64,000 nucleotides of DNA, from assembly GCA_007922225.1 (NCBI GenBank), contig ML680086.1, positions 12,562,540-12,626,539 of the forward strand, in the 5' to 3' direction. The DNA comes from Emydura subglobosa (taxonomy: Eukaryota; Chordata; Testudines; Chelidae). The notes under the pieces are model-generated. The model saw only the letters and a program-made list of their open reading frames with translations, was not told where the DNA came from and made no database searches. This document shows positions 11,611-22,660 of this stretch, one piece after another. A program made the position numbers and the translations under genes. How positions within the stretch are numbered: the first letter of the stretch is position 1; every line of letters starts with the position of its first letter.

Positions 11611-11681
11611 GGCTGGATGCTCTGCTGGTGTAAATGGATTAAATGGAGAGATGTTGATTTATACCAGCTGAGGATCTGACC
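11611..11681. repeat. Palindromic repeat, TCTGCTGGTGTAAAT...TTTATACCAGC
   Basis: Inverted arms GCTGGTGTAAAT and ATTTATACCAGC with GGATG/GATCTGACC ends. A decayed member of the group at 25112 and 49710. Confidence 0.45.
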
Positions 11682-13743
11682 TATACTGTTCATATGTGTA
11701 GCTCACGCAGGAGGAATCCCCATCTTCAAGAAATAGATATCTTCTCTATGCATCTCTCTTTCTTTCACTCTCCTGAGTTCTTGATCTGCTTAGAAATCCT
11801 CTTTGTTTTTTCCTCTCCACAGTTTCCATAACCTCGCTGACTCTACAGCAATGAGGAAACCTTAGAATTAGCCACTTAGCGTGGATGTTCAATTCAGCCC
11901 TGTTGGGCAGCTCAGCATTCCTTTTTCTTTTTTTCCATTACCTCGTCCATTTCTGCAGAAGCAGCTGACACCTTAGTCACAAGATCATAGTCACAAATCT
12001 GCCCAAAGCTCTTAATGCCTAGTTGTATGTTTGTGTGTGTGTTTTTTTCAGGGTAAGTGCATACTTTAAAGATGCAATAACAGTTTGTCTGAGATTCAAC
12101 ATTTTATAGGGAGCCATCCAGTCTAGCAGCCAAAATGTGTGCTGCTGCCTTGAGGTTTTGGGGGTAGGTTGCTGCCTGTCCTTTTACATAAAAGCACAGC
12201 AAATTGTCAGAATAAACACATTTTAAATGTACAACACCATAAGTCAGAGTTGAGGAGAGGCTGATTGGCTGGAAAAAAGATCAAGGCAACTGGGGGTTTG
12301 ACGACCAGACTATGAGGTATTTGGACTGAAAGGATCTTTTTTTAATTCACTGGAGCTGAAAGATGCTAAAATAAATTAATAGAAATAAAATATCAATAAA
12401 ATAATAGAACTAAAATATTCTTCCTCTTCCTGCTGGCATCGAATATGAAATCCAAACCCTTTTATATTATTTTATTTGTTTAATTCTTGTGCAAGTGGCT
12501 GATGGCAACGAAGTACAAATCCTCGTCCCTGGGCCTCAGGGGAGGTGAGTCAACATGTAGATCTGCAGTCCTGGTTGGGTCCTTTGATCAGCAAGCCATA
12601 GGGTATAATGAGATCAGGCTTAACTTTGTCCTCTAGAGATGGTGTCCCCAGATTTTGAACCGGTGTTGGGGGCAGCATGAATATGCAACCCCCCAGGGGG
12701 GCACCCAGCACAGAAGGGGAGGGCAATCGCTGCTACACACCTTCAGGCAGTGCAGCTGATCACAGTCATGTGTTGGAGGGGCCTAGCACATGCCTCCTCC
12801 TAGTCTCTAGTGACTGCTAGAGTTACAATTGTTCCTTTCTGCTGCACAGGAAGTCTCCTTGGGTCTTCTTTCCCTTCCTTTCCCTCTCTACTCACCCCAC
12901 TCCCCGCACCCCATGCAGCAGCAGAGCACAGCCTGGCCCTTAAACATGAAAATTTGTGTATTAAATGTCATGTGGAGCAATGATGGTTATTCCAGAGGGA
13001 GGGAGGAGAGGAGAGGTTGATGGAAAGAGGCTGAGGTCCAGCTAGGAATTGGCTAGGCTAGTTTTGTGAAACATTTTCCATACTTTGTGGTTATCTTTAT
13101 CTTCATCCGGAGGGATGTCTGTGTGAGGGAGAGAGAGAGAGGGCAAATTAGAAACCTAGTTCTCCCTTCAACACAATGCAGCCTACTTAGATTGTTATCA
13201 GGATACTGAGAACCCGCTATAATTGTTATATCTTCATGAAAAAGTGTCTATCTGTCTTTCTCTCCTTATCTTTGCTTATAACATCTAGTGCAGAACTGAC
13301 AATGTCACTGAGATTCCAGGCTACAAATTCCATTGTGAAGTAAATCTATCTGGAAGGTGTGGTTCTTCTGCCAGCTGACTATTAGTTTGAGAACCTTAGT
13401 GGACTATAAACCAGTTAACAGAAGTTCAGGCCAATTAATAATTTCCCTGCAAAAATCTGCTGCAGTTTGCTGGATGTTCTCCATCCCACATATATCATCA
13501 CTGCAGTCAGATTTACCATCTGTGTTTGAGTGACCAATTCAGACAACAGAGGATAAAAGACTCTTGTTTATTGACTTAACGCTACACAGTCATTCAGAAA
13601 TGTGTCTATGTATCTTTTTGCTGATATTCTCAGAATAAGGTATGCAATGAACAATTATAAGCTTAGACAAACTAAGGAGAGATCCTGATGGTTTAAGCAC
13701 ATCCTACTGGGTGAGAAGAGCTCTTTGTAACCTTACAGGGAGG
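11682..13743. other. No gene recognised
   Basis: About 2 kb of mixed sequence, AT-rich at 12340-12480, with a short GA run near 13125-13142. No exon or confident repeat. Confidence 0.4.
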
Positions 13744-14050
13744 GAATGTCTCCCCTCAAGCTAGGGCTGTGAGTTCCAGTGTTCTAGTATGCATGCTAGT
13801 TTTGATTGAGTGAATGTTCTAAAAATAGAAGTGTATCCATGGTCCTGTGAGCAGCAGGATGGGCTATCTGCCCTGACAAGTACCCAAGGGTCCCAGACAG
13901 CATTATACGCAGGGCAGCTAGCCCATCCCACCGTCAGTGCCACTGCGGCTACACTTCTATTTTTTTTAGAGTGTTAACTCAATCAAAACTAGCATGCATA
14001 CATCTAATTGAGCTGGAAATAACACACCCAGCTTGAGCAGAGATGTATCC
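13744..14050. mobile_element. Long-inverted-repeat DNA element (GGTATGTCTAC type)
   Basis: Arms of about 95 bases: 13744-13838 pairs with 13946-14050. The inner parts share GTATGCATGCTAGTTTTGATTGAG and AAAATAGAAGTGTA; the outer parts share CTGGAA, CAAGCT and ATGTCTCC/GAGATGTATCC. A GC-richer loop of about 108 bases separates them. This is the non-autonomous family also present at 21501. Harbinger-type is inference from a possible TTA flank. Confidence 0.75.
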
Positions 14051-14051
14051 T

Positions 14052-14311
14052 TAGAGCTGTCCAGAGGATGACAATTTTGCTTCATGACAACTTTTGAGGT
14101 TTCAAAATTTGTTTTCGTTTCACAAAAAAAGCTTTTGGAATATTTTTCACAAAACAGAAATTAATTTAAATGGCCCTTTCTCTCCCTCCACCCAAAAGCT
14201 CTGGACCTCAAAAACCTTCCTGACAAAAATGTAATTGAAACCACTCTGTTTTCAATAAACATTTTGGCTTTGCCCAAACCTCATTAGTCAAAAATGTTCT
14301 GACCAGCTCTA
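14052..14311. mobile_element. AT-rich DNA element with TAGAGCTGG ends
   Basis: Starts TAGAGCTGTCCAG and ends TTCTGACCAGCTCTA, TA at both edges. The AT-rich inside includes CAAAATTTG and a CACAAAAAAAGC stretch. About 260 bases. It lies directly beside the preceding element with one base between them. Confidence 0.7.
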
Positions 14312-14657
14312 CTTACACTTATCGTAATCATTTCACTGTTGCCTTTTATTTCTCTGCATGTTTTTGTATCCATTTGTCTCTCATCGTATACTAGGTTTTG
14401 AATCTGGATTGGATTGGTGCTGTCTTTGTGTTATAGGTGTGTATGATGCCTTCCATCATGGAGACCTCTAGGACCTACTTCATCTATATTGAGACCTCTA
14501 GGATTTGCCACCATACAAATAATTGATAATGATTGTGAGAAATCTGGTGCAAAGCAAAGTGAGGAAGAAGGCAGAGGGAGAAAAACCTAGAATAACAGTA
14601 TGAACAGTAGCTGACCATGAGTTAATAAAATATCCAGTTAAAAGAGTTTAATACAGC
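14312..14657. other. No gene; short direct repeat
   Basis: GAGACCTCTAGGA occurs twice, at 14461-14473 and 14491-14503. Nothing else recognised. Confidence 0.5.
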
Positions 14658-14687
14658 TTTCTTTCTTTCTATCTTTCTTTCTTTCTT
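14658..14687. repeat. (CTTT)n microsatellite
   Basis: About seven CTTT-type units with one A interruption. Confidence 0.85.
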
Positions 14688-14896
14688 GTGAAATCTTTTT
14701 TTAGATTCTTAGTCTTGTAATGATTACTGCAGCCAACCCTTGAAACTTCTCCATCTGATTAGACCTGAGTTTCAGTGGCCATGATGAGTTACCACAACAA
14801 TCCATTATTGGCATTGCTAACTAGCATCCCTCATTAAATTAAATTAAAGAGGAGAGGGAAGGGAATCGTTCAAATGTGTTACTCTGCTTATAATAA

Positions 14897-14925
14897 TTTC
14901 TATCTTTCTTTCTTTTTTTTTTTTT
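14897..14925. repeat. (CTTT)n plus poly-T tract
   Basis: TATC and CTTT units running into about 13 T. Confidence 0.8.
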
Positions 14926-15228
14926 AAGGACATATTTATTTTTCTTTAGCAAAATCTTCCTGGCCTGAAAATTAAACCTTTTACATTTTTTCCCCTGCAA
15001 TAAATTTATGCTTTGGATTTTTTAATTTACTATGCAAATAAGACAATATGAAGGTCATACTCAATGTCACTAACACTGCACAGAAGGGCATATGAATATA
15101 TCCATCTATCTAGGTACTTCTGTGACCCTCCAACATTGTGATATATGAGCACCTGTGTATCAAAAATATAGTTAGTACCTTTCAACCTATGGGTTCCTTA
15201 AATGCTTTATATACTAGGGACCAAAGCA

Positions 15229-15299
15229 CAGATCCTCAAATGTATTTAGGTCCCTAACTTTCATAGAATTTGGGAGCCTAAATACCTTTCAGCATCTAG
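15229..15299. repeat. Palindromic CAGATCCTCAAATGTATTTAGG repeat
   Basis: Left arm GATCCTCAAATGTATTTAGG and right arm CCTAAATACCTTTCAGCATC form an inverted pair. Same family as 11458. Confidence 0.6.
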
Positions 15300-15436
15300 G
15301 TCTAAATTTCTGTATATGTCAAATAACTCAAGGCCAGAATAAGGCAAAAGCTTTCTGAGCTGATTCCAGCTCCCACCAAAACTCCATAAGGCCACACCAA
15401 AGACCTTTGTAATCAGAGCTCTGAAGGGGCATTGCT

Positions 15437-15543
15437 GGGCCTTGATTCCACAAAGCACTCACACATATGCTCAACTCTAATGGGACTTAAGCACAAGCAT
15501 AATTTGAAGCACATGCTTAAGTGCTTTACTGAATTGGGGCCCG
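15437..15543. repeat. Palindromic CAAAGCAC...GTGCTTTACTGAAT repeat
   Basis: GGGCCTTGATTCCACAAAGCAC at the left and GTGCTTTACTGAATTGGGGCCC at the right are inverted copies. Inside are CTTAAGCACAAGC and GCACATGCTTAAG, and a TAATGGGACTT centre. Half-copies occur near 18890 and 34950. Confidence 0.65.
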
Positions 15544-17059
15544 GGTCAGCATTGGTGTGTGTGTGTGTTTCTCCTTACCCAGCAATGAGAACTACACACA
15601 TTCCCCCATCATATTTCCATGCTGTCCCCTGCAGATTATTCATGCTCCTAAGAGAATGATATTCAATGCATTGTAATGGCTCAGTTTTTCTGCTATAATG
15701 GAACTTGTCTCTGTTACTATCCCAGCTCCTTTTGCCCAATAAGAAAAGCTGTTTCTGATATCCGCTTATCTCTGTCATTGAGTCAAGGATCATCCCTTGA
15801 CTCATCAAGCGAGTCCCACAGTGGAGTAAGGCCAATTTAACACTGTCCACAATGCTACTTGTGTTCAGTAGGAAGAGCTAGAGCATGGGAGAACATCCTT
15901 CACTCTGTTAAGGCCTGGTTAAGAAATGAGGGGGATTTCTTTCCATTTGCTAGAAAAAATGGGTTTTCTCAAAGACACTGGACAAAAAGAAGAAAGTCAT
16001 CCAACCTGCTGAAGAAAGAGCTTTTTTCTAGTTCAGACATGATTAGAGAGTATGTAAGAATACTCCAGGCTTGTGAAAGGATATCCTCAGGCTATTAGTT
16101 CTCTCAGGTTTCCTCCAGTTCTGTTATCTCCCACACAAGAGAGGGAAGGTGATTGTGAGAGTGTCTCATTACTTTTCCATGGTCTGTCTCTCTACACCAT
16201 TTTTGTTTGAGTTCCTTTCATTTTCCCCCTAGCACCAGGCAGGTTACATGTCACACATTAGCTCCCATATTGATAAATATCCATTCTGTCACATGGTCTA
16301 TGGGAAAAGGCATGCTAGGAAATTTCCCCATGTAGCTTGCCTTAAAAATCAAGCGGAAACCACGTATCAGTCACCATGAATAAATATAGAAAGATCTGAG
16401 ATTGGAACCATCTGCCTCCTTTAGGAGAAAAAATAATTCCAAAGAGTTCTACAGCTACCTCTTTGATTTCGGAACCTGTTTCCTTTTAAGATTAGGGTTG
16501 CCCAGTAAATTGTCTGATGCCATACTGAGTACCAGTTTAACTTTTAGTTTAATTTTCAGTTTAATTAAACTTTCCGTTTAATTTTTAGGTGTCCAGTGCG
16601 TGCAATAATTTGTCTGGTAAAGGTGAGTGTCTAATACACACCTCACAATCTCACACTTATCTACCATCACAATTAGCCCCTTTGATTACAGGTGGGCGGT
16701 CAAAGGACCAATGACCAAGAAATAGTATTTAAGAAAAAGTCATCTGTTTTCATGATCACTGAGTTATTGGCTATATTACCAGTATGAGTCTAGCACAGGA
16801 CAGTAGTAAATGAAAGTCATTACATATGAAGGCTATTTGGAGACCCATGTGAAAGGGACTAATGTGTCTGTCACTCAAAGTTTCTTAATGGACAAGGATC
16901 CACATTACAACTCCTTGACTCTGCAACTGACACTGCTTGCTGGAACACATTGCTCAGTGTTGCCCCTCCACTGCGGTCAGGGGAACTGTAGGGGAAGCTT
17001 ATACCATTGCGCTTCAGGCTTTTTGACTGCTGTGCGTAAATAGAGGGCTTCCCATTCTT
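15544..17059. other. No gene recognised
   Basis: Several short frames without protein features. A GTTTAATTTTCAGTTTAATTAAAC-like self-complementary AT stretch lies at about 16535-16585. Confidence 0.4.
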
Positions 17060-17790
17060 TGTGGCTGTCAGAATGACGTTTTTCCCTGAGTCCCTTTAAC
17101 ATATAAAAAGCTACAAATGCCACATCTGCAGAAGCAGTAAGGAAATCCACTGGCAAGGGTGTGTTGAAAGCATATGAACTTTTGCCTTCTCAGCATCAAG
17201 ACTCTTGAATGTGGCCTAATAAAAGCAAACAGAGATGGTTTCATTGGACACCTCTTGGTTCAGGACTTCACTTGATCAATGGCTGTACTGAAGAAATGGT
17301 GGAAATGGGCCTGGCAGGAACAACATAATCCCAACTGGACAGTGGCATCCAAATATTGACAGCGATGCTGTAAGGATGAAGCCGTTACAGCTCTTGCTCA
17401 TTGGCTACTCTGCCTCAGAATTAGCTGCAGGAGCAAGCAGAGATGGCGTTTATCTGACTTCAATCTATTTCAGCCAGCATGGTTGAAATGGTAAATGCCA
17501 TAAGCTGTTCCTATTACTGTGGTTGACTCCACGACAACATGAGGAACAAGCTGTGAGATACCAACTCTCTGCTCCTGGTCACTGGTGGAGGTGAATCCCA
17601 TTTCCACTGTTACGGTTTTTGACACTTGCAGGAAGCAATCATGTACTCTCAGGCTGAATTGCTTTTTTTGTACATCAAGGAGATCGATAAGGAAGAATAT
17701 AAGTAAAGTCTCTGTGGGAGAGCACAGTATGTGAGTCTCTCGTGTACAACAGCAATTCTGAGAACAAAATGGTCGCTGTGTCTGTGCACA
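17060..17790. other. Unidentified, possibly decayed transposase region
   Basis: Sequence just before the CR1 copy. A phrase near 17046-17080 (GGGCTTCCCATTCTTTGTGG) faintly recalls a Harbinger transposase segment, but stops in all frames and poor continuation make this a guess. No exon structure seen. Confidence 0.2.
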
Positions 17791-18598
17791 GGAAGAATTC
17801 AGAGGAATGGAAAACCTGCATTATGAGATGAGACTCAAAGAGCTTGGCTTGTTTAGCATGACCAAAAGAAGGCTGAGGGGAGATATGATTGCTACTCTAT
17901 AAATATGTCAGAAGGATAAATACCAGGGAGGGAGAGGAGTTATTTAAGTTCAGCACCAATGTGGATACAAGAACCAATGGATATAAACTGGCCATCAGAA
18001 AGTTTAGACTTGAAATTAGATGAAGGTTTCTAACCAGCAGGGGAGTGAAGTTCTGGAACAGGCTTCCAAGGGAAGCAGTGGGGGCAAGAAACCTAGCTGG
18101 CTTCAAGACTGAGCTTGATACGTTTATGGAGGGATGGTCTGATGGGACAGCCTAATTTGTCAAATGACTGATCTTCGATTACTAGCAGTAAACATGCCCA
18201 ATGGCCTGTGAAGGGAAGTTAGATGGGGTAGGCTCTGAGTTACTACAGAGAATTTTTTCTGGGTGTCTGGATGGTGAGTGTTGCCCACATGCTCAGGGTT
18301 TAACTGATCACCATATTTGGGGTCAGGAGGGAACTTTCCCCCAGGGTAGATTGGCATAGGCCCTGGGGTTTTTTTCTCTTCCTCTGTAGAATGGGGCATG
18401 GGTCACTTGCTGGTGGATTCTCTGTATCTTGAAGTCTTTAAATCATTATCTGAGGACTCCAATAACTCAATCTTAGGTTAAGGGTCTATTACAGGAGTGG
18501 GTGGGTGAGGTTCTGTGGCCTGTGTTGCGCAGGAGGTCAGACTAGATGATCATAATGGTTCCTTCTGACCTTATAGTCTATGAGTCTGTGAATCTATT
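17791..18598 (+). mobile_element. CR1 LINE 3' end with RT C-terminal remnant
   Basis: Encodes, with one frameshift near 17895, the end of the CR1 reverse-transcriptase ORF (pieces such as [29 protein letters not shown] and FKTELDTFMEGW). An in-frame TGA at 18021-18023 sits where the family usually has CGA, consistent with CpG decay. The 3' UTR follows (GGTCAGGAGGGAACTTTCC, GACTAGATGATCATAATGG) and ends in TCTATGAGTCTGTGAATC. About 808 bases, 5' truncated and inactive. Confidence 0.9.
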
Positions 18599-18782
18599 AA
18601 TTCAAAAATGTATAGGTGCAGTATACAGAAATCAAAAGCATCATAATTTCCTAGCTACGTGAATCACACCCTCTTTTCCCTAAAACTGTCCGTATCCCCC
18701 CATTGTTTTTCTGACTATCTAGATAAAGTTTTGTGATGATATTAGGGTCGTGATTTCAATGGTATTTAAATGCACCGATTAC

Positions 18783-18885
18783 TGTTAGTATTAATAATCA
18801 TGTTTATTACAGTACTGCCTAAAGGCCTAAAAATAATGGGGGTCTCATTTGGTAGGCACTGTGCAAACAGTTAGGAATGTATTTA
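18783..18885 (+). repeat. L2/MIR-type tail fragment
   Basis: TAGTATTAATAATCATGTTTATTAC...GTAGGCACTGTGCAAACAG keeps the order of the better copy at 54865. Confidence 0.45.
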
Positions 18886-18889
18886 AATT

Positions 18890-18955
18890 CTTTGCTGAAT
18901 AGGGATGGTTTTAAGCATATGATTCAATTTAAATGCTTTGCTGAACTGGGGCCCT
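18890..18955. repeat. Half palindrome, AAATGCTTTGCTGAACTGGGGCCC
   Basis: Matches the right half of the element at 15437. The left half is missing or decayed. Confidence 0.45.
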
Positions 18956-19824
18956 GACTCATAAATTTAATCTAGAAATCACTAAACCCCACAACATCAG
19001 TTTAACAAAGTTACTTTTCTGACTACATAGCAACAGCACTTTAAGATAGGTAAAGCATCTTAAAAACCCTTTTGCACTTGCACTTGCTAAGAGCTTATAC
19101 ATTATCTGGTACCTTTCATGCTAGGAATTACAGATGTCTCTGCATATTATATAAACACTAGCCACTTTGCAGCAGTTTATAAACCTAAATATTTTATAAA
19201 TATTGAACATTTAACTCACCTTGTATTTTTCATACAGCAATAAAAAACAACACTTCCAGCAAAAGATGCTGGGAGATGGGACTAATAATGTGACACATTG
19301 TTATAAACTGGGAAGAAGAGCTCACCTGATTTGGAATTAATAAGGCATATAATTTCGACCAGTGTAGGAATTTTTGCACTGAACGGGAAAACAGCTAACT
19401 TTGTCTTTGTTGGCTTTGCAAAAAGGATATCTATAATTTGTCAGCACTCCTGCTCATGGATCTATTTTCTTTACCATAGTGACTAGCAATGTTTGAAAGC
19501 TTCATGTTCAGTACTTTCATTTCCAGCCAGATGTCATCATGGGGGGATAGGGAAGGCCGCGAAAGGGGGTTGCAGTGCCTTTTATGGATATGATCAGATA
19601 TATTAATAAGATCTTAATACTTGACTAAACACCCTCTTGCTTGCAGGACACAGCAGCTTGTATCCCCAAACTATTTGCCCTACCTGTATGTATCAGTTTC
19701 AAGGGAGCTTAGGTTGAATTTTGAATGAACATGCATGAGGATTGGAGTTGTTTCCATCTGGATTGTATAGAGGAACTCTGTGGGGTGTGAATGTACGAGA
19801 CTAAAGCAGAATAAGGCCTTCGGT
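18956..19824. other. No gene recognised
   Basis: No exon, RNA or confident repeat visible. Confidence 0.45.
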
Positions 19825-20060
19825 AATATTTTCAAATGCTCCTAAGCAACTTAGGAGCCTAAGTCCCGTTTTCAAAAGCAATGTAGGCACTTAGACCTGC
19901 ATTTTTGAAGGTATTTAGGCATTGCTGTGCTCAGCATTGCAAGGCCTAAGTGATTTAGATGGCTAAGTCCCATTTTTAAAAGTGACTTAGGCACATAGGT
20001 GCCTAAATCCCATGGCTTTCAATGATCCTTGGGCTCCTAAGTCACTGAGGCAATTTAAAA
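19825..20060. repeat. GCCTAAGT/ACTTAGGC palindromic repeat
   Basis: Many alternating CTTAGGAGCCTAAGTCCC and GACTTAGGCAC strings, with TTTTCAAAAG blocks near both ends. At least six ACTTAGG/CCTAAGT half-sites within 235 bases give strong self-complementarity. Confidence 0.7.
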
Positions 20061-20065
20061 ATGTT

Positions 20066-20305
20066 TACCCCTTGTCTACACTAGTACAATTACCTACCAG
20101 TATTTTAGCACATGTGCAGTTTCATTTGAGGGAGCAACGATGGAAGAGCCTTGAGCAGGTTCTGGTCTGAGCTGGATGAAGATGATGCAGTGGTAGAAAT
20201 GCCCTGCACCTTGTCTGCATTAGTGGCTAACCACCAGTGGAGTTGCACCTGTGCTGGCGCCACAGTGGAATAAGAGCTGGATTTCTCCAGGGTCAATACA
20301 CCTGA
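20066..20305. mobile_element. CTTGTCTACACTAG-ended repeat
   Basis: Opens CCCCTTGTCTACACTAGTAC and has a second CCTTGTCTGCATTAGTGG at about 20209. Resembles a dispersed DNA element; the right edge is not defined. Confidence 0.45.
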
Positions 20306-20955
20306 AAGTTTTAAATAGACCTCTGCGAATTGAAGCCATTCTGTTTTGCAACGCTTTCGCATCTATTTTTTACCCAAAATATAGTAGCCTCTCTGTGGGT
20401 ATTTCTGTTGATGGAGCTGACTGCAAATTTTTCCACTCCAGCATTTGCATAGCACTTTGGTCATACAGAGAAGAACAAAAGTTCGTTGAGATTTCTGTTT
20501 TGAATAATTCAGGGATTTATCTGATCTCCTTTATTCAGTGAATGTGCAAAGCCCCCTCTAAATCACCACAAACCAAGTGTGACAGATTTATTGCTGTGTC
20601 CTGTAAGATGACTGTGGTCTGTACCTGTCAAGGTCCAGGTTTGCAGGAAATCTGTATTCCTTAATCGTTACAGTAGACATGGAGTTGGGTTGTGCTTTAA
20701 TGGGTTGTTGTATGGGGTCAGCAAACTTGGTTTTTTGCCTAATTTCAGACATCTTGGGGTCAAAAGTTCACTCTAAACACAAATGTTATTGCAGGCTGCT
20801 TAGGAGAGGCTGGCGAAAGGGGAAAGAAAGAGAGAAAAAATGAAAATCCTGGGCCTGACTCTGCTCTCAATTTACAGGTATAAGACAGGAGTGATTCCTT
20901 GAAAGCCAATTAACACTGTCATAAATGATCTGAAAAGCAGGACTAACATATATGC
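20306..20955. other. No gene recognised
   Basis: A plus-strand frame of 96 codons at 20251-20541 begins in the preceding repeat and shows no domain. Confidence 0.4.
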
Positions 20956-21263
20956 CAGGGGTGGCCAGACTTACTGGTCCACTGAGCTGCATATGACAAC
21001 CTTCAGAAGTTTGAGAGCCTGGGTGTGCCTGTCAGAGCTCAAGACTTCAGCCCTGTGGCGGGCTGGTGGGGCTAGGAGCTTCTGCGAAGGAGGGATGGTC
21101 TCGGGGCACGCCTGCTGGAGCTGAAGCCCCGAGACACCCCTCCCACTGGGCAGAAGCCCCGAGCTCTCCCTGTCCCCCAGTTTGGTAGGTGGAGCTCCAT
21201 AAGCCACACTTTAACTGTAAAAGAGCCACATTCAGCTCGCGAGCTGCGGTTTGGCCACCCCTG
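20956..21263. mobile_element. hAT-type non-autonomous element, CAGGGGTGG ends
   Basis: Starts CAGGGGTGGCCAGAC and ends GTTTGGCCACCCCTG, an inverted pair. The GC-rich inside has GAGCTGC/AGCTCGCGAGCTGC and CCCCGAG repeats. The flanks ATATATGC and ATCAGGGC agree at only 4 of 8 positions, so the target duplication is not intact. The long frames 21047-21532 are accidental GC-rich frames in this element. Confidence 0.7.
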
Positions 21264-21480
21264 ATCAGGGCCCAAGCATAATTTTTCTGGGCCCAGTACA
21301 AATTTGTAACACAGGCCCCCTCCCACACACCTACCCATGGGGGCTGCAGCTTGGGCCTCTGGATCCCCCAGGGCCTCCAGGTCCTGGTGAAGTGTACCCT
21401 TTCCCCCCCCATGTGGGGGCCCTGCCCCTGATATACGCCATGGACAGGGCACCCAGTTATGCCAACCTGAGTGTTTTTGG
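21264..21480. repeat. GC-rich unclassified repeat
   Basis: AGGGCCCAAGC...TTCTGGGCCCAGTAC...GCCCCTGATA. GGGCCC-rich with a CAGGGCC-like start. Looks like another decayed DNA element; class unknown. Confidence 0.35.
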
Positions 21481-21500
21481 GGTGGTCATTCTGCCTCTGA

Positions 21501-21788
21501 GGGTATGTCCACGTTGGACCTGGAAGCTGCAATTTCCAGCTTGAGGAGCCGTACCTGCTTTAGCTGTGATAAGCTACCATGCTAGAAATAGCACATAACT
21601 ATGGTGGAAGCTGCAGGGGGCGGTCGTCACCTTGAGTGTGTACCCAGGGTCTCAGATGGGATTGCACTCATCTAGTCCCACGTGCCACTCATACTACTAT
21701 GGCTACACTTCTGTTTTTAGCACACTAGCTCAACCAGAGCACCTCACACTGGAAAGTACGCCTTCCAGCTCCAGTGTAGACATTCCCT
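21501..21788. mobile_element. GGGTATGTCCAC-ended DNA element
   Basis: Starts GGGTATGTCCACGTTGG and ends CCAGTGTAGACATTCCC, inverted ends. The inside has CATGCTAGAAATAGCAC and TGGCTACACTTCTGTTTTTAG, the same parts as 13744. Flanks TGA / TAA could be a decayed 3-bp TWA-type duplication, as expected for PIF/Harbinger. Confidence 0.7.
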
Positions 21789-21924
21789 AACACATAACAA
21801 AAACTTTCCTATAGCTTAAAGGAAAGCATGGCCAAAAGCACAGGAGTAGTACCAGGAAATCCATCTGTTTTCTTTTTTGGCCTCCGTATTAGTTAGCTTC
21901 TCATGGTCTATTTATCTTCATAAT

Positions 21925-22177
21925 ATCCCTGTGAGGTAGGCAAGTGCTATGATTGCTGTTTCACAGATGGGGAACTGAGGCACAGAGAGGCTTAAGCCCA
22001 GATCCTTAAATGTATTTAGGCACCTGATAGCCATTGAAATCAATAGGAGTTAATACCTCTGAAGATTCAGCCATATGTGACTTTCCCAAGGTCACACAGG
22101 AAGTCTGTGGCAGAGCAGAGAATTGACAGCAGTCTCTGGATTCCCAGGCCAGCACTCTAAGCATTGGACCACCTTTC
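21925..22177 (-). mobile_element. MIR-like SINE, minus strand, split by a palindrome
   Basis: Left part: GGGGAACTGAGGCACAGAGAGGCTTAAG. Right part: GTGACTTTCCCAAGGTCACACAGGAAG, then CAGCACTCTAAGCATTGGACCACC. They are contiguous in the SINE but separated here by 21996-22075. A clear CORE/MIR relic. Confidence 0.8.
21996..22075. repeat. Palindromic CAGATCCTTAAATGTATTTAGG repeat nested in MIR
   Basis: GCCCAGATCCTTAAATG...TAATACCTCTGAAGATTCAG with a CCATTGAAATCAATAGG centre. The host MIR gives its edges to within a few bases, which shows the palindrome is a discrete inserted unit of about 80 bases. Confidence 0.7.
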
Positions 22178-22179
22178 CT

Positions 22180-22310
22180 TTTCATTTTAAGACTATCCTG
22201 GCACTGTCACAGACTTTCTGTGTGACCGTGAGCCAGTCACTTAGCTGCTCTGTGCCTCTCAATCCCTCCCTTTGTAAATTAGTGATAAAACCAATCTCTC
22301 AAGGCCATAG
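22180..22310 (+). mobile_element. MIR-like SINE, plus strand
   Basis: GTGTGACCGTGAGCCAGTCACTTAGC, then CTCTGTGCCTCTCAATCCCTC, then TTTGTAAATTAGTGATAA: the sense MIR core. It abuts a minus-strand MIR tail to tail. Confidence 0.7.
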
Positions 22311-22539
22311 AGCTAACCAATCAATATAGAGCCAATAATTTACTTGACAAGTTTCACCTCTTTTTGAGTAGACAAATTGTTCACAAGCAAATTTATTCCT
22401 AGCTTGGAACATTTTACTGAATAATTTCTGTTCAAAACTCTTGGTTAGGAGGTTATTTGTTAGCATTTTGCTAACCTGCAGATGGAACCTCTATGATCCA
22501 CCCATTCCAAGATTATACATAGGTCAGAACTGGAATCCT

Positions 22540-22660
22540 AGATCCAAACACGTTCAAATTTTGCGGGTGTTCAAAATCTGAAACCGGATCTGGGTCTGAA
22601 CATCTTGGATTTTGATCTGGATTTTAACATGAACAGTATTTTTGAGCCCAGCTCTGTTCC
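22540..22660. repeat. GTTCAAA/TCTGAA self-complementary repeat
   Basis: TTCAAATTTTGCGGGTGTTCAAAATCTGAAACCGGATCTGGGT in pieces, ending GAGCCCAGCTCTG. Repeated GTTCAAA and GATCTGG units suggest a decayed palindromic element. Confidence 0.35.

Noticed and set aside
17046..17300. Harbinger transposase pseudogene
   Set aside because: Only a short phrase looks similar; the continuation does not match and all frames have stops.
20956..20963. Target duplication of the hAT-type element at 20956
   Set aside because: Flanks ATATATGC and ATCAGGGC agree at only four of eight positions, so I do not report a duplication.
21047..21532. 161-codon minus-strand frame, the longest in the window
   Set aside because: It lies mostly inside the GC-rich hAT-type element at 20956-21263 and the adjacent GC-rich repeat. 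The peptide is low-complexity Gly/Pro/Trp-rich, with competing frames on both strands.
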